Below, piece by piece: positions 56,474 to 64,000 of a DNA stretch of 64,000 nucleotides. A model generated the notes under the pieces. It was not told the origin of the DNA, searched no databases, and saw only the letters and a program-made list of their open reading frames with translations. Source of the stretch: Leguminivora glycinivorella (Eukaryota > Arthropoda > Insecta > Lepidoptera > Tortricidae); contig NC_062998.1 in assembly GCF_023078275.1 (NCBI RefSeq), forward strand, positions 15,451,916 through 15,515,915, given 5' to 3'. Made by a program: the position numbers and the translations under genes. Position 1 is the first letter of the stretch. Each line of letters starts with the position of its first letter.

Positions 56474-57715
56474 TTGGGTTGGTAAGAAAGTAATGAGCGA
56501 TCGATTGAATTCCACATAAAATTTTTGAGAGAGTTCTAGAATTTTCTATGGTCGAAAGTATATAAAGGGCGAGTCGCACAGTTTCTCGTCAGTCATTCAC
56601 TAGCTGTCGCCGAGCTAATATAAGGAAGAAAATGGACGAATTAAAAGTGCATGTAAGGCATTGCTTACTATATGAATTTCAGTCTGGCCATTCAGCCGCC
56701 GAAGCAGTGCGTTATATATGTCAGCGTGTTGCTCCTGAAGTTGTGTCTGAGGCCACGGCGAAACGATGGTTCCAGCGGTTTCGTAGTGGCGACTTTTCAT
56801 TATCAGATCAACCTAAGTCTGGTCGACCGGTGAAGATTGATGTAGCCAAATTAAAAACCTTAATTGAAGGAGATCCGAGGCTAACGAGTCGTACTCTTGC
56901 TACCGAGTTAGGCTGCTCTCATGTCACCATAGAAACACATTTACACGAGTTGGGAAAAAACTATAAATACAGTGTTTGGATACCGCACGAACTTGATAGA
57001 GATCAACTAAACCACCGTGCCGATATCTGCATACAACTTCTGTCTTTTCGCCGCACATTCAACTGGTTGGACCATCATCACTGGAGATGAAAAATGGGTC
57101 TTATATATAAATCACACACGCAAACGTCAGTGGCTAGCTCCAAACGAAAAAGGAATAGAGGCACCAAAAACAGAGCCTCACCCGAAAAAAGTTATGCTGT
57201 CCGTTTGGTGGGATATTCATGGTATTATTCACTGGGAACTCCTACCAAGTGGAATGACTGTTACCGCATCAGTATACTGTAATCAGCTTGAAAATTTAAA
57301 CCAAAAAATCTGTCAGAATCGTCCACAGCATGCTAAAGTTTTTTTCTTACACGACAATGCTCGCCCACACATTGCAAAAGTGACTCGGCTAAAGCTATTG
57401 GAGCTAGGTTGGAAAGTGATACCTCATCCACCGTACTCAGACTTGGCACCTACGGATTACGCATTGTTCAGATCGCTAAGCAATGCCTTGAATGAAAAAA
57501 AGTTCGATGATCAAGCCCATCTACGACAGTACATAGCTGAGTTTTTTGAATCTAAACCTAAGAACTTCTTCGCCGATGCTATTCATTCTTTACCAGAACG
57601 AGACAAGTAGTAGATAACGAAGGCCGTTATATTTTTGATAAATGATTAAAATAATAAATTAAATAAAAATTACAATATTGGTTATGATTCGCTCATTACT
57701 TTCTTACCAACCCAA
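56474..57715 (+). mobile_element. mariner element, 1,242 bp
   Basis: TIRs ttgggttggtaagaaagtaa (56474 on) and the complement ending 57715, with TA on both sides (56472-56473, 57716-57717). The length is typical of a complete mariner. A different subfamily from the one at 40.3 kb, as the TIR and transposase sequences differ. Confidence 0.93.
56632..57610 (+). pseudogene. mariner transposase with one frameshift
   Basis: Starts MDELKVHVRHCLLYEFQSGH and reads through the paired HTH domains (WFQRFRSGDFSLSDQPKSGR; LGCSHVTIETHLHELGK) to about 57055, then shifts frame into WTIITGDEKWVLYINHTRKR (first Asp), VFFLHDNARPHIAKV (second Asp) and PPYSDLAPTDYALFRSLSNA (third Asp), ending at 57610. The frameshift lies around GGACCATCATCACTGG. 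One codon (Pro of the usual YSPDLAP) is missing before the third Asp, so this copy is dead. Confidence 0.92.
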
Positions 57716-59640
57716 TATATTTATCTACTCATAACAGACCACTAGCGCTATATGAATCGTAATCAAAATGTTAATTCATGTCGCTCTTATTAATTAAAAA
57801 TAATAGTTTTGGCAGTACTTATACATGAGTTGCAATATTGTAAGAAGATAACGGCTTAAGTTTAACTGTGGTAGAATGAGGGTTGTAGACGGGAGGGGCA
57901 GAGCGGGCCGCGGGGCACAGCCGCATGCCCTTACTCGCTGCCACCGCACCGCTGAAACCATCGCCGCGATAAACACCATCACTTTTTTGTATCGACACAA
58001 GGCCTTGGACTATTTTTTTAATATTCATTACTAATTAGTTTACATTTACGGAAAGGTGGCACGGGGTAAGAGAGCGTATAACATTTGGAAACAAAAATCC
58101 TTTTAGAAAATATGACTAGGTATGTTGTAAAACTTGTAAATATTACAGTCAGAGTTTTGAATGAATCACGGTTATTTTCATTAGACTTATACTGACCGGG
58201 ATATAGACCGTGATTACCTTTTTGATTTTTGTCGAGCTCCCGATATTTCGACGCAGTTGCATGCATCATGATCACGGAAAACTAACGAAGGCGGGTGGAT
58301 GTTAAAAGGTAATCACGGTCTAGGTATATCCCGGTCAGTATAAGTCTAATATTACAGTCCTTCTGTAATTTTATTAAATTGCATTAAATATCTACAGATT
58401 GTGTAGGATAATAAGATATATTACTAACCTACTTTTTCTCAAACATGCAATGAAATATTGTCTTTACGTTCCTTAAAATGGGCTGGGAAGTATCGCTTTT
58501 TGGGCGCAACAACTCGAGAGGACTGTAAAGGGATTTCATATTATTTTTTAGGCCTAGGCCTGCAAAGTAACTTTTTTTTTTATAAAATATTGTCCTTTAG
58601 AGCATTTTTTTTATTTCATTGTATGTTTGAGAAAAGCACTATACATGCCTCGGCGTGAAAACGGATTCCCGGCCTCGTATCCCTATCCGGTATATACCCA
58701 CTTGGCCGGAAATCCTCATTTTCCCGGCCTCTGATGTAATGTACAATATCTGTATTTAGATCAACCAGTGTATATGACGGTTATCGATATATGTACATAT
58801 AAATAGAAGATTAAATACCTAGGCCATCACTTTACTTCGTTTAGAACAACATCGGTCTGAAATTTGACGATTTTTCACCAGAAGGACAGAATTGTTACTA
58901 GCAGTTCGGTTTCTCTGAGAACTGCAGATTTCTGTTATACGTCAAACCACGGAACGGTAATTTATCTACAATTGTCATTAAAAATAGTTTAGTATCGTGT
59001 CAACTGGTTTAAAGTTCCGCAAAGAAAATCGGAAACATTCTATCGGTAAGTTATAAAAGTAGTCATGTATTGTTATTTACCATATTTCATTCATAATTAT
59101 ATACGTTCACTCCATTTACAACCTGAGCTGATACTATTAACTAAATAAAACAAAAAAAAACTCAGTATTATTACATAATGCAAAATATTATTAATGGCTA
59201 AGATGACAGTATGGGGCATAATATAATTATTCTAAATTAATGTGAATAAGTTAAGTAGGAATAAAAAAATAAAAATCGTTAATTACGCACTAGTGTGTTT
59301 AATATCTTGGAGTATGAGCCTAAAATCGGTTCAACAATATCCACATCCACATTATGAGCAAGGGTGTTGAGAAAGTTATACTGCATTGTTGTTCTGGCAA
59401 AACTGCGAGCCGCAATCGCGCCAATTGTACGTAGCCTTGACAACGTACTGGGGGGTTACCATGACGTGCTAAAGCCGTTCAGTTTAGGTTGAGAGAGAGG
59501 GACGGATCTATGTAACTGCTATAGCTGAGTCCCTTTTTCTCAACCTAAACTGAACGTCTTTAGTACGTCATGGTAACCCCCCTGCTTATTAAACATTTAC
59601 TTACTAGTGCAGGTGTAATGTAATCGATATGGACTAAGAT
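57716..59640. repeat. Intergenic: GC island and two inverted repeats
   Basis: 57885-57965 is a GC-rich patch (gagcgggccgcggggcacag) with a short minus-strand frame. 58181-58350 is an inverted repeat with about 45-bp arms (ttagacttatactgaccggg, gaccgtgattaccttttt). 59456-59580 is a MITE with arms ggggttaccatgacgtgcta and ttcagtttaggttga. No gene recognised. Confidence 0.6.
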
Positions 59641-59659
59641 TTTAACTAGTTGTATTTCT

Positions 59660-60003
59660 TTTTTGCGATACTTTCAGTGGAATATTGAAGATATCGCAAA
59701 GACTAATAAAAAAACTAATAAACTAATAGACTGATTCCAATAAGGCCTAGTTACCCATCGGGTTGGAAGGTCAGATGGCAGTCGCTTTCGTAAAACTAGT
59801 GCCTACGCCAAATCATGGGATTAGTTGTCAAAGCGGACCCCAGGCTCCCATGATCCGTGGCAAATGCCGGGGTAAAGCAAGGAGGATGGTGATGATGATG
59901 ATGATTGAAGATATCGCAAGAATTTTTGCCACCGCATTTGCAAGAATTTCAAGGATATAATAGCAGGACATGGATGCAGCAAGATGGAGCATCGTACCAT
60001 ACG
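59660..60003 (+). pseudogene. Tc1/IS630-like transposase scrap
   Basis: After removing a retroposon (59700-59903), WNIEDIARIFATAFARISR is followed by tatggatgcagc words translating as MQQDGASYHT, resembling the second catalytic Asp region (xQQDGAPxH) of IS630/Tc1 transposases. Broken by stops and by the MITE at 60010. Confidence 0.45.
59700..59903 (+). mobile_element. RTE-type 3' tail with 16-bp target duplication
   Basis: Contains ttggaaggtcagatggcagt and ccccaggctcccatgatccg, and ends in (GAT)n. The 16-mer attgaagatatcgcaa is repeated exactly at 59684-59699 and 59904-59919. A 5'-truncated insertion. Confidence 0.85.
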
Positions 60004-60009
60004 TCTGTG

Positions 60010-60133
60010 CGTTTTCACATTATCCGATCCGATATCGGATGTAGGAAGGATTTCAGTAGCAAAAATCAGATGGCGGCTTAAATGTATGGGATATCCGATC
60101 ACATTCGATATCGGATTGGATAATGTGAAAACG
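60010..60133. mobile_element. Intact MITE Mt1
   Basis: 124 bp with about 30-bp inverted ends (cgttttcacattatccgatc). This is the uninterrupted counterpart of 9979-11361. Confidence 0.85.
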
Positions 60134-60137
60134 TTCT

Positions 60138-60292
60138 GGTGCCGTAGCCGAATGGCATTTCTCCGACGCGAAGCGAAAACGAAACGCCGCGAAAGGTAGT
60201 CTGGCTCGTCGCGCCAATACGCAAGAGCGATAGAGATAGATATCTACGAGCGTTTCGTTTCGTGAGCGTTTGTGCCATTCGGCTACGGCACC
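60138..60292. mobile_element. MITE family C, copy 4
   Basis: Ends ggtgccgtagccgaatggca and tgccattcggctacggcacc, a 20-bp perfect inverted pair, the best preserved ends in the window. Confidence 0.88.
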
Positions 60293-60309
60293 TGACATGT
60301 TTCCGAACA

Positions 60310-61588
60310 AAACGTTACTACTCCCGTACTGTTATTCGTCATTTACAGGGTCGTGCACAGATCTATTAAATCAAACAAGTGCTCACGATACAGATGCCTT
60401 TTAATAAATATTCTTATTACTAGCAAATACAATGTTTAACCAAGATATGTTACCAGCACGAAGGTTCAGAACAAAGTGGCGCTCCGTACAAAACCATCAA
60501 ACTCGTTACCTTCGCTGGGGCAAACTCGGAACTGTTCGGCTTGCTTGCGAACTTTGTTACGAACTTCCGTACGGGATTTAAACAAATCGGCTCAAAACAT
60601 AATAAACCTTAAATATATCACTGCCTAAAATATATATATTGTTTGGTTTTATTTATTTGTGCGACAACAGATCTTTAAAACTCTACATAAAAGAAGTCAA
60701 GATAAGTATATAATAGTCTATTCCCGAAAAACCCATTTGTAGCAGTGTGTTTTTGGGTTTTAACGAATTCACTGCCACTCTCTTTTCCTGGCCGTTCACC
60801 AGGTGTCACACTTTGCTGTGTGCTCCAATCGCACATGTGAGTTCAACCGAATATACCTAGTACCGCCAACGCTTAAATGAATTCATACTAATTAATACTG
60901 GAACACTTCAAATTGCAGAACTCATACATGCGTCGAAGGCACTGGATGAAAGTCACCACATATACTATGAACGCGTCTGTGCGTTGAACGCACTGGATGT
61001 AAGGAACGAACGCGTATAATTTTTTATGCTTTTGTTACCAGTGAATGCGTTAACGTACTACTGCGTTACATTGGTAACAACTAACAACCCAGAAAAAAAT
61101 AACATGTGAACCATAGACATGTTTTTTTAATATCTTTTTCTGCTCCCGAACTGTTATTCGTCATTTACAGGGTCGTACATAGATCTTTAAAACCCTACAT
61201 AAAAGTCTCTTCCCCAAAGCCAACGTCCGCCGCCTTCCGCGCATGCGCGCAGTATCGAAAAAACTGAAAACGCATTGTTTGGCTCTGTAACCATGGCAAC
61301 GCATTGTTATAACGATACTGCGCGCGTGCTCGGGAAGGCTTTGGGCAGCTGAGCTGACAGTGCAAACCTTTGCGTCAAAATACAGGAAACAGTGTGAATT
61401 TCACGAAAGTTATTCAAGAAAACTATTAAAAACTAAGTGCATGGTCGTAGAAAAAGTATTGTATGCAACGGTGTTTAACTGAGTCAAAAAATACTCGTGG
61501 CGTGTCAATAACAATTTTGGCTTCGCCTCAAGTTGTTACCCACGCCACTCGTCTTTTTTGACCTCCTTTAAACGCCTGTTGCATAAAA
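60310..61588. repeat. Complex foldback repeat, copy 2, and a related fragment
   Basis: 61130-61588 mirrors 54006-54680 (words cgcatgcgcgcagtatcgaa, ttggctctgtaaccatggca, agtgcatggtcgtagaaaaa). 60310-60370 has the outer words again (ctgttattcgtcatttacag). It abuts the P-like end at 61590. Confidence 0.65.
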
Positions 61589-61589
61589 T

Positions 61590-61797
61590 CATTGAGGTAT
61601 ATGTACTACGTACTAGAGGCGACGTTGCCAAGCGAAAACACTGCACATGCTGACAAATGCGTGGGGTGGGGGGAGCGGCCATTTACGCATAGAGTAGGTC
61701 TACCATCAGATGTGACACATTATTATATTCTGCCTAATGGGAATTTTACATTTAGTTAAAATACGGCTATTCTAGTCAAAATGATTTATTTATTTAT
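61590..61797 (-). mobile_element. P-like element end, second copy
   Basis: Matches 47384-47190 in reverse, beginning cattgaggtatatgtactac. The match stops at tttatttattta and resumes at about 63957 (tatttacaacttaaacaata), so the element is split by an insertion of about 2.16 kb and runs off the window. Confidence 0.8.
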
Positions 61798-62208
61798 AGT
61801 TAGGTTTATCCTATTACTGTATGTGTATTTATTTATTTATTGATTATTTATATCAAGAATATTATATACCATGGATTTTGCGTGCCGACCAATGAGTTGA
61901 AGCCAGGTTCATTCACCTTTACTCCTATGTTCTATCTCTTTCCGACACTGTGATGTATTGCCAGATTAGTTACTAAAAAAAACGTATAAAACATTCTTCA
62001 ATCAAATTGACTTACTTTTCTTTGTATTATACGAAAAAAAACTCAATCAAAAACCTTATTTCTCCGGTATTTACCTCCTGCGTACTATGGGAACACTAAT
62101 AATAAAAAAATATGCCCGATATGTCAGAATTGTCAAAAGTCATTCACCGATTCAGATATTTATTTTGCGAAATAAACGTTTTTCGACGATTTACTTAAGT
62201 TCTGCGCT

Positions 62209-62790
62209 ATGTATTGCATAGTGAACCATTGTGGAAGTAAATGGAAACCGAAATCCGACGTAAAATTTCACAAGTAAGTACTTATTTTACCAAAATGTTC
62301 ATAAACCTCGCTGGCAATAAATTTTCTGCTATTTTGCTTGTAATCTTGGTTAGTTCTTATCATTATATTGTTTTCATTGTCTCAAATTATATCAAAATTC
62401 CCACGAATAGGTTTAGAACGATAAATATGACCTTTAAAGAAAAATAATGCTATGTGTGGTTTTACGACTAGGGTGACCAATCTTTTTTCTTGCATGGTAT
62501 TTACTCTTATTGAATGGAGCTAAATCTATCAACTTGGTACGGTTTCTATGTTCATAGTTCATATCACAGTATAATAATACCAACTTTATTGTTTATGTCT
62601 TTACAATTAACATGAATAATATTAAACTTTTCAGTGTTCCAAAAGATGAAGGAAGGAGGCAGCGTTGGCTGTCGATTGTACCGATAAAAGGAAATGTTTC
62701 AGAGCGTTCGACAATTTGCAGATTTGCACTTTAAGCCTGAAGATTATGACACAGAAAGAAATTTTAAAAATCGGTCCAGTAACGACGGAG
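62209..62790 (+). pseudogene. THAP-domain gene remnant (two exons, frameshifted)
   Basis: Exon 1 62209-62273: MYCIVNHCGSKWKPKSDVKF-H, donor GTAAGT. Exon 2 from 62635 (acceptor TTTTCAG): VPKDEGRRQRWLSIVPIKGN and SERSTICRF, then a one-base shift before HFKPEDYDTERNFKN. C-x4-C, FHxVPKD, W, and C-x2-HF are THAP landmarks. The 3' end runs into a foldback-family repeat. It is a different family from the 46.6-kb THAP ORF. Confidence 0.7.
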
Positions 62791-63500
62791 ATATCGTGGC
62801 ATAAACATTAAGTTGAGATACATATATATATATATATATACATGCGAAGAGAATTGAAATACGTACGAATTGAGAACCACCTTCTTTGAGATTTGGGGCG
62901 GCGCTTAAAAATAAAGATACTGTTTTAAAACGTCCTAGTATTTCATTATTTCCCCATTGACAAATACTTCCCTTATATTTTTGTGGCTATTCCCACTAGT
63001 TACCACCAAGTTTTTACCTGTCCTAACTACTGGGATTTTCCCCACATTGTTAATTACCACACCGGGGTTGATAGCTACTGGGATTAGTTTTCCCAGTAGT
63101 TACTACCAAAATATTATTGTGATAGTTTAAAGTGACTGAAACATTTTTTAATAAATACAGGTGTCAGTAAAAGAAAAGTTATATTTTAAGCCTCGTGTTG
63201 CAACACTCACCACGCTCTTATTCTGGAACGGTTCTGAAAAAAAAATCCCAGTAGTTTACCACTGGTAAAAACTGTACCGTATTTTGTGGCGTAAGGCAAA
63301 GTAACTGCAGAGTGGTATAGAAATGGACCTTATTGGCGGTTGACAAATTAGTAAGGTGCATTAGAGTAATTCCGAATGACAGAAATGTTCAGATAATTCC
63401 GAAAGGGGAATCTTGATATGACGGAAATAATGGTGATTTCTATGCGACTTTCCTAATTAGACGACTTTCGGAATTGCCCTAATGTACCTTACTTTTTGAG
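62760..63500. repeat. Foldback-family end, Pro-word repeat and MITE
   Basis: 62760-62930 matches the end of the 17.2-kb foldback element (cagtaacgacggagatatcg, ttctttgagatttggggcgg) with a (TA)n run at about 62820-62840. 62985-63260 repeats words like cccagtagttaccacc. 63352-63494 is a MITE (aaggtgcattagagtaattc and complement). Confidence 0.6.
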
Positions 63501-63829
63501 TTTGTGAGGATGGATGTTCACTTTCGTGATAAAACGATTGATCGGATTTGAATTTAATAAGTTACAAAATTAATCAGTCGTATAAACGTAATACGTCAAA
63601 TTCCGCGGGATATCCCTAATGTATGCTTAATCATGGACACCCTAAAGAAAGAGATGCAAGACCGGCGTGACGTAATTCAAGGTCAAATTTTCTGGCTTCA
63701 ACGTAATGTTCGGCACGCAATATCCATGGTATATAATATTCTTGATTTATATATTATTTGCCCATTGTCTTTATGGTACCATGTTGTACAAATTGCGGAA
63801 TTTGTTACCCTCTTCAAGTTTTCTCTCTC

Positions 63830-63955
63830 ATTTACTCAAAGGTTAACTGGAAGAGATCCCTCAAAGGGATAAGTTAGCCTTTGTACTTCGCATCTCAATG
63901 TATGCTTTTTTTTATGTGTTTTTGTACAATAAAGAGTTACTACTACTACTACTAC
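63830..63955 (+). mobile_element. LINE 3' end with (TAC)n tail
   Basis: gttaactggaagagatccct and ttttgtacaataaagagtta followed by (TAC)n. Same 3' end as the LINE at 10066-11312. Confidence 0.8.
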
Positions 63956-64000
63956 TTATTTACAACTTAAACAATACAAAATAATATAATTGTGCTGTAC

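Noticed and set aside
56236..56579. Coding exon in the 56.3-kb GC island
   Set aside because: All frames are homopolymeric Ala/Arg with no splice logic; kept only as a possible promoter.
31825..64000. PAS-domain exons of the channel
   Set aside because: Looked for ERG PAS motifs on the minus strand and found none; small exons could still be missed.

Overview
The window looks like genomic DNA of a moth or butterfly (Lepidoptera). It is AT-rich, intron-rich and densely packed with insect transposons. These include a tRNA-derived SINE of lepidopteran type, TA-flanked mariners, hAT and P-like elements with 8-bp target duplications, RTE/CR1/R4-like LINE scraps, and several recurring interspersed families (for example the 'agggttccgtag...tctgtctgtccgtccg' family). 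I see no bacterial genes, CRISPR array or rRNA.

The one host gene I can reconstruct lies on the minus strand from about 31.8 kb down to about 2.15 kb. It is an ERG-type (KCNH2-like) voltage-gated potassium channel, the orthologue of Drosophila seizure (sei). Sixteen coding exons with compatible phases at every junction give 2,820 nt, a product of about 939 aa. In order they encode a short Gly/Ala/Ser-rich N-terminus without a PAS/eag domain, S1, S2-S3, S4-S5, the turret, the pore with filter SVGFGN, S6 and C-linker, the cyclic-nucleotide-binding homology domain, a low-complexity tail, the C-terminal ERG coiled coil and a Pro-rich end. An in-frame upstream ORF precedes the ATG, and an open 79-codon extension follows the TAG stop.

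The introns are hosts for mobile DNA. Intron 13 holds a 1.8-kb hAT element (8-bp duplication ATGTACAT) with two other repeats inside. Intron 9 holds a MITE split by a LINE, and a cluster of ATCACCTGGGTGAT palindromes. Intron 4 (12 kb) holds a 1.9-kb hAT element with TIRs of about 135 bp, a foldback element with 121-bp internal repeats, a SINE and other MITEs. Intron 2 holds an RTE fragment.

From 32 to 64 kb I find no recognisable host coding exon, only GC-rich islands (38.5, 39.7, 56.3 and 57.9 kb) that may be promoters or 5' non-coding exons, perhaps of the same gene. The rest is repeats. There is a mariner at 40.3-42.3 kb carrying two nested insertions. A P-like element at 46.4-47.4 kb has 39-bp TIRs, a perfect 8-bp duplication and a two-exon THAP-only ORF. 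A near-identical 950-bp tandem duplication lies at 51.4-53.3 kb, and a frameshifted mariner at 56.5-57.7 kb. An inverted pair of complex repeats sits at 54 and 61 kb. At 61.6-64 kb a second P-like end is split by a 2.2-kb insertion containing another THAP remnant.

TIRs, target duplications, splice phases and reading frames were read directly from the sequence. Family names come from known motifs. Functions, timing and isoforms are inference.
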